Part shown: positions 27,001 through 42,000 of the stretch, in pieces
Numbering within the stretch: position 1 is the stretch's first letter
Layout of the letters: the number at the start of each line of letters is the position of its first letter
Assembly: GCA_947396885.1 (NCBI GenBank)
Contig: OX377202.1
Location: 18,662,001 to 18,726,000, forward strand
Length of the DNA stretch: 64,000 bases
From: Heligmosomoides polygyrus polygyrus
Lineage: Eukaryota > Nematoda > Chromadorea > Rhabditida > Heligmosomidae
Direction of reading: 5' to 3'
Notes under the pieces: model-generated
What the model saw: the letters and a program-made list of their open reading frames with translations, nothing else
What the model was told of the DNA's origin: nothing
Database searches by the model: none
Position numbers and translations under genes: made by a program

Positions 27001-30000
27001 TTTCAAGCAATTTGACTTCATTTCACAAGCAGTTCTTCTAAAAGCTACTTGCTGCAACGCTGAGCCAGGCCGCGATAACTGAGAAGCCGAGGGTTCCATT
27101 TCAACATTATCGCATATGCCGCCTACCACATCACCCGATTTCAGACCACTAAAGTGGTGACCCTAGGACAATTCTAAAACGTGAGCACAGACGACGTAGA
27201 CATCAAGAGCTGAACCATCTTAAACATGGACCTGCGAATCAGGCTACAGAAGTAAAAATTTAGTAAAAACCGCACTCGAGGAACCAAAAATAGAGACGAA
27301 CTAGCGGGTGGACTGGCTTCACCCACCATAATAGAGTTCTGAAAACGAAGTTACTGCGGAGGGTGGACGCTGATTTGATTTAGTCGACTAGCTGGACGAA
27401 GAAAGGCTATATTACTCATCAGATCCAAGTACATGTTGCGGCCAAATTGGGCATAACCCAAAATAGCCTCTGGATGACAAAAAACGCAGTTTCCCATAGA
27501 CATATCGGCAACAGTAAACTTAGAATCTTAACAAAATGTTTCATCTTAACGACAGCTCTTAGCTAAATGAAATCACCATCCTCCCAGTTTCTGGATACTA
27601 TCAGCTTTCCAGCAATGACCGCAGAGGACTTGGATGGAGGCAGACCTAACCGACTGATAAGAACTTGAGGAGGCTACATACAATCTTCTGGGACACTTCT
27701 ATGGAGTAGTTCGTCTCAAAACAATGATTAAGGGCGCAAATGATAGTCAGCATTAATCAATACCTTTGTGGCAAGACACCGCGTTTCACATCTAGTGTAT
27801 ACGGTGGAGAGAATTTGAACAAGTACTTAACTTGTACAGTTAAACCTATGTTATACTTCGGCGACGCTGTTGTCGGCAACGTCGGCGGCAGTGTTGAGCG
27901 GGTGCTACACAGTGCGTAGCAGCCCGCGTAACACTGTCGCCGACAGCAGCGTCGCCAAAGTATAACATAGGCCTTACTTGATCGTATACGTAAACAAGGG
28001 TTTTCCCTCCCAAACATAGCATTTGGTAGCAATTAATGGACCACAGAGGAATGGAAGGCTTGATTGGCCCTGAAGGATACGAACAAGACCTATTGAGACA
28101 GAGCGCTTGGCCATCTGGACTGCTCGATAATTCCCAATAATGGTTGAACGCGGTTAAGACCATGCTACAGCGATAAGTTCCGAAGAAAACTGAAGCCATC
28201 TATGAAATCCCTTACACCTTTATCAGGGAACAAGACGCATGAGCGGAAAATTTGGGTAAAACATCTAGATCTATAGTAAGCATTTGCCTGCCAACACCTA
28301 TTACCGTTAAATAACAACGCGTGTCACTAACATTTCGTGAACAACCTAATCAAGTAACCAAATAAGTACGGCGCCACCAGAATGTTCCTCAAAGCAGTAA
28401 AAAAAAGAACACCAGCAATGAAGTTCATCCACTGACCTGAAATTTAACGCGTGTGTTCCTTCGCCTATGAACAGGCTCGGCGTTCATCTCGCTGCTCTCC
28501 CAGCGCTGTAGTTGTTCCTGAAAGTCAATGCTTAAAAGGGCACTATCAGAGCATAGCACTCAAAACAGCACCGTGAGAAGAGGAGAGGAGAGCAAAGTGA
28601 AACCTGATACAACCTGACTTCGCTATTCAAACAAAGTTCCACTACTCATAGACGAGTGCGCTGTGACGTAAAAATGACCAAATCGCACCTTCAAAACGCC
28701 TCGGCGCTTCACTGCTAGACTAGTACAGCGTGTTCAATTGAGATGTTGCCCAGATTGTTAAAGGACAAAAAAGATAAAAGACGACGTTGGTCAATCACAT
28801 TTGCAATGCGCCACGCATTCCACTTCTACAGGGTGTTGTGGAAGTAATTCTAATGCGCATTTAGCCCATACAATAACTTGCGGTCACCAGCCGATAGATA
28901 GATCAGCGCTTAAGGGCCTGTTCATACTTCGCAACAAGACGACAACAGCGACAAGAGCGACATGAGTGACAAGAGCGACTGGAGCGACTGGAGGCACTGG
29001 GCGACGGATGTAGTGTGGTGTACGTAAATAATTACGCATTTCACACTATCGTCGCGGACGGAGTGTGGAGTACGCAATTATTTACGTACACCACACTATG
29101 TCCGTCGCCCCAGTCGCCCTTATCGCTCTTGTCGCGAAGTATGAGCAGATCCTAACCCTTCCTAAAAAAGCCTTGTGGAATTCATCGATCCCGAAGGGAT
29201 GGAAGCTTGGTTGGCCTGGGTGGGAAGTGCGACCCAGAAACCGGAAATAGGGTGCACACGCCAGCCGGCACCACATTCGACTGCACGAAATAACGGCCGT
29301 AAATGGACGACTAACCAAAGACAGATAGCGAGAAAGGCCATTATTCACTAGCAGGTTAGCCTAACGTGTATGAATGAATTTCGAAGTCCTCGAAACAACC
29401 CTAGTTGAATTCCATGGTCTCCAAGGAGCCCAAATCAAGTGAAAGGAGAGTGCTATGTGGTAGTGCAAGAAATGATACCCCTCGCTGGGTTTCCTGGTTC
29501 TGATCTATGCTATCCGAGCAGTGGGAAACATGAGATGAAGTCACTTGAGGATGAAACTCTCAAGGTAAGCTGCCAAGCGCCAATATGCACGTGAGTTGTT
29601 ATTGTTATTGTTATAACTAGGCTTGGTTTGCTCCTTTTCACCTCAACCAACTGCCTACCAATCCTTTTTCCTTTTCCACTCTCTTCCCCATGGTAGCCCC
29701 TTCCCTTGCCGATGACCATAGGGCTAAGAATACCCTGTCTGTTTGGCTTTTGTGTAAGGGCCCGTGCGAAACGAAAACCAAACTAATTTTTTGTTCACCA
29801 CACTTTTAGAAATAAAGCTATTATCACACTTATATGGCTATACTCTTTTATAATTTGTCTACAATTTTCAGGAACAGTATTCCAGAAATTGAAGTGGCTT
29901 TGACGAAGCGAGTCGGAAATGAAGGGCGCCGAAACAACAGCTCTGGTAAGGTACTTAACAGCCATGGACAACAACCACAGAAAAGCGCCCGAGGTCTATT

Positions 30001-33000
30001 TTCGCGCATTCTATCACGGTCTTTGAACAAGCAAAGAAAAATCCCACGATCAATTGTTGTTAAATCTTAGCATGGCGTCGACGGTAACAGACAACTTCGA
30101 GTTGCGGAGTTAAGATTGTTGTCCACACTTTATTCAGCTGACACTGGCATAACTACCTTGTTCAGAACCTGGAGAACACAGGCAGGGATTGACAGGTTAC
30201 TCCTCCAGTCACTGTTTCAATTTCAATTTCACGGCTGCTTCAAAAGTTAGTATTAGAAGGATACGAAGAGGGAGCGAAATAACCCAACTTTATGGAAGGA
30301 GCCGAGAGGTTGGTAAGACACCCTCCCGTGGAGGCTGCTTCCATATGGACTTTTGGATTGTCTCACTCCCAATTCGTCTCTGCCTCCTATTGATTTCTGA
30401 AACCGCTGTGACCGAAATAGTTCTGGGACAAGTAATCTTTCAGAACCCGCCTGCCTTTTCCAGGCCCTGAAGAAAGCGATTACGCCGAAGTGTCAGCCGA
30501 AGAAAGCGTGCTTAACAATGTCGGCCCCTCAGCTCGAAGTTTCCTGTCACTAAATAATTAAACACTGTTAAGTGAGGATGACCTAAAGCAGCGACTGAAT
30601 TATCCCAGCCAATGAGGACGCTTTGAAGTGTTGTTGTCCGCACGCAGCATCCATCCAGTTTCATGCAGTGGCAAGACAAGTGCTTAAACACGCAACGTCA
30701 CCGCCACCATCCGCCATTGTTGACCGCGACGCTTACGATGCACAGGACATAATCGCCGAGGAGGCTAAGCGAGTGCTCAGAGGACGCAAACCAGCTCCAC
30801 CCAACCACTCAAGAAGCAGATGGCATTTGCACGGTGATTGCGAAAGAACGATAAAGTACAGCATCCTTATCATCGCCGTCATCATCATCATGATCATCAT
30901 CAGCGACAACGATCGAAACAATGCTGTGAATCATGGCGAATAACATGCAAATAATGCCGATCGATCGATGCTGCATAGAAGGGAATGAAGAAGCGAAGCC
31001 TGAGGTGCATTTTGGAGAAACTCGAACCAAAACTAGCAATGGCGAAGAGTTTCGAGGTGATAAACCTTTTGAAACTCTCCGCGGAAAACTGGCAGGCTTA
31101 TGGAACCAGATTCTTGCATTCGAATTTGCCTCCGATAACTTTCCGCTGGCACAATTTCCTTGCTTCAACATTCAACCTCCGTTTCTATAGCCTCTTCATA
31201 TACATTGTCTAGTTTTTCGCTCCTTTATTAGCCTTCGATTCTTCTTTTGGAATAGAGCCATTTCTGCCTCTTTTTAATAACATTTCACCATCTAATCAAG
31301 GGAACGGGGTAAAAAACTTCTCAAGCTTCATATTAACAACGCCGACGGATGCAAAACGCGTAGGGCGTACTAATACGAACATTTAGCGCGATAGAATACT
31401 CTAGTTTCAAGGAAAAAAAAAACGGTGAAAAACCGAAAGCGAAACATCACGGCACCTCTGCGTAGCCGCATTAAAATGGCAACTGGCGAAACTGTCCACG
31501 CCTGCCCGAATTATGTCATCGCACCAATGTGTCTTCTAATACCATCCATTATGACTGACAGTACACAAATAAATTCAGGAAAAAAGGATAAAGTACCGTG
31601 TCAGTAGATCAATTTTGGGATGCGCTACACACTATACTTCACTGGGATGTCGTGGAGGCAATTCGAATGTGTAACTGGCCAGTACAACGAATTGGCCAGT
31701 CGATGAACAAGTCAGTTTTTCCCCTTCGCAGACAAGTCTGGTACCAATTCACCTACCTCGGAGCGGAGGGTTTGGTAGGCATTCACTTAAATTTGGGAAG
31801 AAGAAAAAATACGAAAACGAAAACTGAAAGCAATATTCTAGCTGTTACCTACAGCGTAAGTCTGTTACCTTACCCTCAACGATTCTTTACAAGACCTACA
31901 TGTACTTCTAACAAAACTAACAAGGAGCACAGGGGTGAACTCTGTATTTGTTGAGAGCCAGCGGTTGGTCCAAAAACGACATCAAATTTGTCGCTTAACA
32001 TCTTATTTACGGGAGGTCGGTGGTACGTATCCTCCCTGTACTGGTCATTTTACCGCACTCACTTTAAACCGAAATCGTGTAAGCTTTTCAAATTTGGCCC
32101 AGATGTGGGCCAGATTTTCTTTAGCACAAGGATTAACTCGATGGTCTGCATTTCCTTACGAGCCCGTTGTAAATCCAAACGGTCTTATTAGGCGGCGACA
32201 ATTTTCTGTCATTTTTGGAACGCCTAGGAGCCCGCAGCAAAATGAACTCCACCCCTATGCTCCTTGTGAGATGCCAAGAACATATAGGTATAGGTATAGG
32301 TCTTGTTGAGAGTCGTTGGAAGTAGGTTCACAGACGTCTCTTATTAAAAAGATCCAAGACGAGGGACTAGCGAGCTGATAGTCCATCCTGTATTCAGAAA
32401 AGGAAAATACACTAGTAAGCGCAAAATAATCCTGGAAATACACCCAATCAGCAGTTAGAAGGTAACAGACGTCTACCGTCTAGAGACTCAACTTTATTCA
32501 CGAGAAAGCAAAATTCCTAACGGACAGCCCAGAGTTTACAACGGCAGCGATCGGTAGCCTTGACACAGTATAGACGGATCTATCAGTGGGGAAGGGGACG
32601 GCTTCAGTCCTCCTGTTCGATAACGACGATACAATAGAAAGCAAATTATTATACCAAGGAAACAGGCTAAACTAGCGTTTGCGCTTGCATTTATGCAGTT
32701 TGTCACTGAGAGGACTTCATGCGGCGCTTAGATGGGCTTTTCTAGGAGTGCCCCCTTCCACTAGAATATATTCGCCTAGACATCAATTTTTGCAAAGCAA
32801 TCGCTCAGACGGACGAACCTGTTCGGAGAGAGGAAGGTGCGAATACCAGATCTCAGGGCCTGCTCATACTTCGCAACAAGAGCGACAAGAGCGACAAGAG
32901 TGAGTGGAGCTACTGGGGCGACGGATGTAGTGTGGTGTACGTAAATAATTACGCATTTCACACTCCATTCGTCGCGGATGGAGTGAGCACGCAATTATTT

Positions 33001-36000
33001 ACGTACACCACACTACATCCGTCGCCCCAGTCGCTCTTGTCGCTTTTGTCGCTCTTGTCGCGAAGTATGAACAGGCCCTTAGCACCCCACTAACTGTGAG
33101 CACGCAAATCACGACTTGGCTACAAGCAGAATGCCTGGCCCAAACCGAAAATTAGTCAACAACCTGTTCAACTATTCTTTCTTGCACAACCATTCCTTCA
33201 TCAAGGAGCTGTTAGTCAATGACTGCAGGCCAACCCCTGTTTCGAGGTATTCGGGCAAATGTAAACGCAATGATGCAGCGCGGCCGCTCCACCGCAATCA
33301 ACTGACAATGATGAGTCAGCCTTTCCGGCTCATGATGCTTCACATCACCGGTATGCGAAATGTGCCGAAATGAAACGAAAATGAGCTTCAAAGAAGAGCA
33401 TCGGAAAACCAATAAATGAAGCGGTTTCGAGCACAGAAGAAGCACAAAGCTTCATAAATCACTCGGCAAAAGGAGCCATGGCTCCACCTTGACAAGGTCG
33501 TATACTACCAGATTTTGTGAGGTAATTCACGCGAGTCACTTTACATTCTCTTAACGGCAAGACGTCTTATGCTCGGAAATAACGTCAAAGCCCGTCCCCG
33601 ACTTCGTGACGAAAGGACGGAAATACGGCAGCAACACTGGCAAACGGAAACCCGCTCTTATATCAACACTGGGAGAAGCCAGCTGGTAAACGCTGAACTC
33701 CGCGTCGAGTCAGTCAGTCGGTCCATCCTCGCGACTCGGTCAGCTCGGCTAATCGATTCGGCACCACCAGCCGATAAAGCAAATGAAATGGAGCAGCCTA
33801 ATCTTCTCTGAGGCCTACTGTTTAATTAAAAAGCGAAAAACATGAATGGGGGATTGTATGCACATGACGACCGCTAGCGTTCAGTAATCTACAGCTTTGA
33901 GCAATCAAGTGGCAACCATAAGACAGGTGTTCTAATTTTATCTGAGCTTTTTACTGCCCAATACTGGAGAGGTGTGGCGCAGAAATCGCCGAACAACCAC
34001 AACAAACACTAGCAGCTGCTAATGCAAAAATTACTGAGCGGCGACTGCCTCGAGTTTAAAGACTATGCAAGGGTCAACGACGAGCTTCAAGATATAGACT
34101 TCTGAAGCAATTTTTTGCCTACCCGCCTTACAAACCCATAACATTACGAGCAGAGGTAAAAAGCCACAAGACGGATATGGAAGAACATGAAGTATACTAG
34201 GTATAGTAGCGAACCAAGAGCCGAAACGTGGGGCACATGAGATCGGCGCTTCCTATCCACTCTACCAGGCAACCATCAAAGGAATTCTAATATCCTATCC
34301 TGGATATTCAAATCCACTGATCATCACCCTCCACTGATCACTATGTATAAAGAAATGCTGGGTCTCGCGTCCACATTGAGCGGATTGAAAACTTGGATCC
34401 CGTCCAGCCCAGCGAATCCTCCCTGTCGTTGTCGGCTGATTAGTACGGCTTTATTCCAAGCGATAAAACACTAATTTGCTCATCGGCTATGCACCAGAAT
34501 CCATTTCATAGATCAAATCGCCTTTATTTTTCGTCATCCATTCATCCCGAATGATTCAGGGCGTGACAAGGGACTCAACGTTGAATATGCTCGTAGAAGT
34601 GGAGGGTGCTCTCACTCAAATTCAGCAGATTAGTTCAAAATCAAACCCGAATCGTTCAAATCGCCCTCACGAAATCTCCAATAATATGAATGCATGGGTG
34701 GCGGACCCTAGAACTGGCGCACTCCGCTATAACCTCTTTACTAGAAATGAAGAAGCAGGTGGCAGTGCTTGTTCATCTCACGAGAAAACTAGAATCAGGG
34801 AGCATCTTTGCGCCTCACTCTCGCAAGCGCCCAGGAGATTGCAGCGCTACTAAGTTGGCTGGTCTCACCTTGTACGCCCACCACTCTCGTTTATGCGGCT
34901 GCTTCATAGTGTTACGATGTTCAACTTCAGCGGAGGACAAATCAAATCCCAATAAGACTCCACCCTGTCAAGCTAGAATGGAAGGTGAAAGCCAAGAGCG
35001 GCAGTCCAACACATCTTTTCTTCATAAAATCCGAGGAACTTCTCCAGAAACTTTCAAAACAAAAACGTTATGCACCGTTGCGTATACATGATAACTGAGC
35101 GGGATACCCAGGCATGTTGCCGCTAGGCTAAAGCCATATCAGTTGTGAAAGATACAAGGTGGATCCCCTTGCTCTAGACTTGCACTTAGGATTGCAGCGG
35201 ATGCAGCATCAAGAATGAAGGAAAAATTTTTAAAGATGGAGTGATGGCTAAGATTTTAGCAGTGACGTGACGTGAGCGTAAGGTCTGCAGCTGCACAACT
35301 CACCACACAACGCACACGTTTGCAGCTTTCGTCTCCAACTAGGGCCGAGGAAAATGACCGATCTTCGACACAGCAGACATCACAGATGGAACAACTGAGA
35401 GGTTCGTAGCTTCGAGTAGTAAACTAGGCAGTAATTCTAAGAGAAACCTAGTTTTGTAGCTACAAAACACACATTGTCGTCATGTGTGTTGAGCGACATG
35501 TTTACTTGACTATCGTCTAGCACTCATTTCCACTTACTCGCTCAATATGGGTCCAGCTTATGGTTAGAAAAAAGCTGAAATAATTACTAAAGTCGTTTAT
35601 CGTCTCAATAGACGGCAAAGCTCGTTAAAAAAGTGGAGATCTGATCAGCTACCTCAAAAAACCGCAGCCACATCAATCAGGTTTGAAAAACTTTAGATTT
35701 TTGATAGTTATCGCGTTATGTTCCAGCGCTGTTTAAGCTGGGTGGATCCACCTTGCATGTTCCTGCACCCAGTTCATCGTTCAGAAATCTCTGTACGTTT
35801 TTGATGGCGCATCACAGACCCAACAATCCAGTGAGAGCAGAGAAAAATGGAATAGTGACAGAAAGGAAAACGTTAGAAGAATGACATGATGCGGAAGATT
35901 TCGGCAATGACGCTATCTACAGTTGTTAATCACACATTCTCGAATCCGCCTGAATGTTCTACTAGAACAACTGATTACGAGGTATGTTTGGGTTATGGCC

Positions 36001-39000
36001 GCAATTATTTGAGCAGCATAGATACTTGTTGCGTAAAAATGCACTCGAAATGAGGTGAAAATTGATCGCCATGAACAGAAACTATAAGCCTATTGACTAT
36101 TCGTAGCAATGTCGAACCTCTAGGAAGGATAAAGGGCGATGCTAGTCAGTCCCTATTTGGAATGCGCCAGGCATCTTACTTTTATGCGATATCGTAGATG
36201 CAATTTGAACAAGAACACAGAATAGCATGTGACGGTCTGCTGGCGGACAATTTTGTGTTTTAGCCTTTCCAGATAGATGTGGGACTAAATTACCGACTCC
36301 GTGTGGAATGACGCCTTAGTTGGCCAGGCCTGGAAATCGAACCAGGAACCTGGTAACGGGTGCATGCGACAGCCGGCGCCCCCTCCGACTGCGCTGCACG
36401 CCTTCCACTACTCTTGTGCACCTGATCCAGTTATAATATCACGGCTGTGTTGTACCATGTTTGACCAGAGACTTCAGGGACATGAAGCATGCTCGATTGC
36501 AATGAATAGCAACATTTCATTAGGAAGCACACCGCTTGCTAATGTGCAGCATAGAAGCTCTACATCTTTTCCCTGATAAAAGATCCTATGACGAGCTTAT
36601 TCAAAACTTGGAAAAATGTGAGATGCTCATGATCAAAATAAGATGGATAAATAAGACAAGAATTTGTTGAATCACATAAAAAACCAGAAGAAACAGAAAC
36701 AGCAGAACAATGAGTGTGAATGGCACCGATGTCAACGCCGCAGAAAGAGGAGTCGAAGCGACAGAACGAGTCGCTCGCACACTCATTCGCGCAAACGTAC
36801 ACGAATAAATCGCGACTGAAACAAGAAGTGGATCGGGGAGAACGCGCCCAAACTGGAATCGTGCGTGAAGAAAAAGCTCAGCAAAAGATCGCACGATCAA
36901 TACACAGCAGAGTGACAAGTAATGCAGCCAGAAAAACAAAATACTACCCGCAAACCCAACGAACTCGTCATATTTTTTAGAATGAAATACGGACGTTTCG
37001 AGCGCGGAACGAAAGGAACTAGACAACTGTGCTTCCACTCACACCTATTGAACTTTTCAACGACTTTACAATAAGCAAATGCGTTGGAGAAATGGTGCGT
37101 CAACAAGTATTTTATGACAAAGCGCTCAAAAATACCTGAAGACCTTGGGTCGCGATTCCATCCGCTTACAAAATATGCTGCATAATAACACTACGCTATA
37201 CGGAGCCCATACACCTGTGGTGATGAATTAATGAGCACTCGAACGGCTTCACAGCGTATACACAGAAAGAAGCTAAAATCGATTAATGACGATGTGCCGT
37301 ACACTAAATAGCCTCCTTTGGAAAGGAGCAATATCGCACAACGAATTACCGATCGGGCAGATTAAGGGCCTGTTCATAGATTACGACAAGAGCGACAAGA
37401 GCGACTGGAGCGACTGGGGCAACGGATGTAATGTGGTGTACATAAATAATTACGCATTTCACACTACATTCGTCGCGGACGGAGTGTGGAGTACGCAGTT
37501 ATTTACGCACACCACACTATGTCCGTCGCTCCAGTCGCTCTTGTCGCTTTTGTCGCTCTTGTCGCGAAGTATGAACAGCCCTAATATCGATCGAGCTTAT
37601 CGATTTTATGCAGACTTCACCACTTCACGTAGAAATCAAGCGAGTAAACCAAGTATGATGACCCGTGGATCGGCTTCATAGCAGTCGAACATTAACGATC
37701 TACCAATAGGCATTGAAGGACTGCAACAAAATTCTAGGGCGAAAACCCAAACAGTAGTGAGATCGCAAGCAGGATTGAAATTTGGAAGCAAAGCACTTCT
37801 GATTTTAGCGCCTTAAAATGGGGAAAGCGCTCAAACTTTGCCCGAAAGAGGGAAGTTTCTTTAAATGCTGGGCAAAAACTAATGAACCCTTATTTATTTA
37901 ATTCCTCTAGCGCACAGTCAATTCGATGTTAACAGCAGAAAGCTTGTCAGACATTGCTCAATAAAATATTCTCCTTTCCACTCAAATTACAGCGTTTTCA
38001 CGTTACTCTGAGGCTAAAGCCAGCGTTCTTGTCCTTTCGAATTCCACGATTTGTGACTGATTCTACTGTTAATTGAAGCTTCAGTGAAGAAACCTATATT
38101 TATAAATTTGTTTTATTTTCTAGCGCGAGCAGGCATAGTGGTCAAGATAAGTAACGTAAAAGATAGAAATTTGGTCCATATTTAGCAACAAAGGACTAAA
38201 AGAAGGAAAACGAGAGAACGGGTTCACAGTCAAACAAAGCACGAACAAAGATTTTAATGAAACATCAGGTCGAAATGGAGAGAAGGCAACACCTGACCAA
38301 ATTTATCTCTACAAAAAATTCTATCGAAATTGAATTAAGTAGAGATGAAAATGAAGACCCACAGTGTAATCATGACATCAGCAAGAGTTGTCGTTTGTAT
38401 CGCACAAAATGACGTTAAGTACGCGCAAAAGGCTGCATAAGAGCCAGGGAATACTAGAGTGGCACAAAGACAGCCTCACTTTCGCAATAGATCGAGCCTT
38501 CGCTGCGCCAGAGTGGCGCCAAAAAAAGTTATGGCAACTCGTAAACGCAGCTACTCCTCGTAAAATGGTCAATATTGACTGGAAAATACGACATAAAGAG
38601 AGATGATGGAGCATCGACCCAAGCCTTAGCGCGGACCTTAAAAGGAACCGGTGCTAGCCATGCACTTGAACCACCCAACTATTACATTCATTACTTGCGT
38701 AAGTTTGAACGCTTTCGCCTTCTTTCGACGTAATAAAAATAGAGACTATAATATCCAAACTTTCTAAAATGCAGGCTACAATAACTTAAATGTTCCAAAT
38801 AGGCGGCCAGTGCTGGCGTCATTGTCCTTAGATAGCAATGGTGCATCGTTCCAGAGCCACGTTAAAGCTCTGAAACGACGCTCCGCCGTTATCCAGGGTA
38901 CCATTAGACCCTTCTCTGACAACACCTTTGGTGATGTTTGGGCAATTCTCCGTCGAGGGGAATGATGGCTAAGCTTTGTATCCTTTTTGAAGGCGGTGTC

Positions 39001-42000
39001 ACATTCCCTTAGATAGGTAAAACTCTGATCGATCCAAGGCGGAGGTGCCGGATGCCATTATATCACTTGCAATACCCTCGCAATAATTAACTATTTTCAA
39101 ATTAAAAAAAATACAATCACCAGGTCACCACCAAATTCATGATAGTTGCTACTATCATGAATTTGGTGGTGACCTGACCATCAGCAAAATAACGTTCAGC
39201 CGTTCTTCTTGCTCCAGCACTTTTTATGGCAGCCTGGCTAGAATGGGTCCGAAAGGACCTGTGATACATCGTTCATTCGAATAAGCATTCCACTATCAGG
39301 AAGTCTATGACAGTCAAATTTTTCACAGAGACTGGAAATAAATCCATAGGTTTGAGCATGCAATCGAAAAGAGTGATATAGGTGGGTTCCATAGATAAAC
39401 TGAACTTCATCCCAAACAATTCGTTAAACCTTCACGGAGTCCAAGTAATCCGCACAAAGTTGGTAACAACCATGATGGACAAATAACGATATGCTCCAAG
39501 TTCATCAACCAAACTAACCAGCTCGATTTCAAGAAATGGCTTAGTTCAAACAAACTGAAGGAGCAGAGTAACCTTTAGCCTCCGTGGATGCGCTTGGACT
39601 CACGAACCTCCAGGCGTAGGTAATCATTTCCACAGTTGTTTGGAGGAATCTTTTTTGAAGGTTTCCCATGAGACATATCAATCAAGCACTTATCTGCTTA
39701 AAGAGCACCGCTAAAATCATGACATAACAACCACATGCTGTAACACTTGTTGTAACCGGATCAATGCAACAATAACAGGCACAGCACCGTATAAGTGAAG
39801 CCACTCTGAACAAATAGCACATCGTCAACAAAGGAGAAAGGACGGTGATAACAAACCACTTCTGGAATGCGCCATGCATTCTGCTTCGGGAGGCAACATG
39901 GATAAGGATATTTGGCCTATACAATGACTTGCGGTGGTCAGCCGATGAAGAATTCTGTTTTATTTTTTCCAGGCAAATCTGCCACCAATTTGCCGACCTC
40001 GTAACTATAAAAGGCTTGATTAGCATGGGTGAAACCCGAACCTTTGGGGGTGACTCAAACTTCTTACAAGAAGAGGGTCCCTTCTCCTGCATAAAACTGT
40101 AAGCATTTGATGCGTCTTTTTTTTCTGCCACTATCCTCCCCTCCCCCTCCCGCCCGAATGAAAAGAGTACATCAAAAATACTGGCAGTCATTTGCGAAAA
40201 TACTCAGGTTTGAATGCATGGCTACTTGCAATGTTTCAGATATTTGGTGCATATGCTCCACGGTTTTGCTGTTGTATTCACCCAACCAGTAACGAACGTT
40301 GTGAGTTGGAGTCTGGAGGTGTACCACTTTTTTGAAGCGAACGGTTGCTTTTTACTGACGAGTTTAAAGCTGTGCAAGGCTCGTAAAAGTCCTTTGGATG
40401 GGAAGCTTTGATAAAACATCAGAAATCACACCTACTTCAGACAATGTTTCAATACGTACTAGTATATTTCAGTTTATATAACCTCACATTTCTCACATCA
40501 AAGCGGACGTCCTTCAAGTTAAATGAACACGCTTAAAGAAGACCGCGGTATATGTTTATTGGAAAAAATGTGACCTACTATAGTGGTGGAGGGCTCTTTG
40601 AGAAAGGGCCTGTTCATACTTCGCGACAAGAGCGACAAGAGCGACTGGAGCGACTGGGGCAACGGATGTAGTGTGGTGTACGTAAATAACTGCGTACTCT
40701 ATACTCCATCCGCGACGAATGTAGTGTGAAATGCGTAATTATTTACGTACACCACACTACATCCGTTGCCCCTGTCGCTCATGTCGCTCTTGTCGCGAGG
40801 TATAAACAGGACCAAAGCGAGCAAAACGAAGCAAGTTAATTAAAGAAGACAACAAAATGAGCTGGCCCAAGAGAATAACTTTCTTTGCATTGTCTTAAAA
40901 CTGGAAGCAACGTAGTTTAAAAGGAGAAAGAAGGGAACTAGCTAAAGAAAGGACCTTTCTTTGCAGTGTCCTAGCCGAGAAGGAGCAGGCTGTTTATATT
41001 TGTTTCGCTTTTCTAACGATGCCCCTCCGACTAGAATAAATTCAAAGTCTATAATAAAAACTCGGATCTATCATAGTGGGGGGAGGCTGCAATTCAAAGG
41101 CGGCAGTTGCGTCCGTCATTTCATGTCTCCGCTTTCCCTAAATTTGCATGACAGCCCTCGTATCACTCGACAACGGTTGAAAATCAGACTAAATCTAAGG
41201 AAGGGAGGGTACAGACAAACCACAAAACCTTAAATAACATTTCGGCTTCGGCCGAGATATATCAGAAAAGCTGATCTACATTCTTACTGACCTTTAGCTA
41301 CAGGAACGTTTTCAAGCCCATTCTAAAAATATTATAGAAAAGCAAAAAGATAAGGCCCTGTTCACACCTCGGCGACGGACGTAGTGCGTCCTAATCGCTC
41401 TTGTCGCCGAAGTATGAACAGGCCCTAAGTTTGGGCTCTGTACTCCTCCAGCACGACAGGTTATTCATTTGGCAGATAGTCGATACTTTCAGTAAAACAT
41501 GTTCAAATAACGGCGCCGGTGGTGTAATGGCGTACAGCATTCCCGCCCGGTTAGAGGGAGGTGCGGGTTCGAGTCCCGCCTGGCGCTAGAATTTTTGATT
41601 GCAACAAAGCATCGTTATGACAGCTCACAACCTCGATACCACCAACATGAGGCTTAAAGGAACTGATTTTAATCGTTTCCATCAAGACCATCAGCTTAAC
41701 TGGTTTCATGCTGATACCAGCGGCCAGCTCATCCCGGATACGGGTGAGTGCTGATCGGTCCCGCGAGGTGTGGATGTTGCGTTCGATTAAACGGCGCCGG
41801 TGGTGTAATGGCGTAGAGCATTCCCGCCCGGTTAAAGGGAGGTCCGGGTTCGAGTCCCGCCTGGCGCTAGAAGTTTTGATCGCAACAAAACATCGCTATG
41901 ACTGTTCAAATATTGTTTTTAGTCGTCGAGAACTGCGCATTTGTACGATATTCCTGTATAGACAGAACGTAAGCAGCAGCTGCGCTGTCAACCAAATAAG

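Noticed and set aside
36601..37038. Minus-strand 145-codon hydrophobic ORF resembling a membrane protein
   Set aside because: It has no ATG at its start (GTG only), and its hydrophobicity mirrors a Lys/Gln/Glu-rich frame on the other strand; no motif recognised.
41513..41868. Nematode-specific V-arm tRNA (nev-tRNA) identity for the tRNA-like sequences
   Set aside because: There is no long variable arm, and the anticodon loop is abnormal; a tRNA-derived repeat explains the shared 3' tail better.
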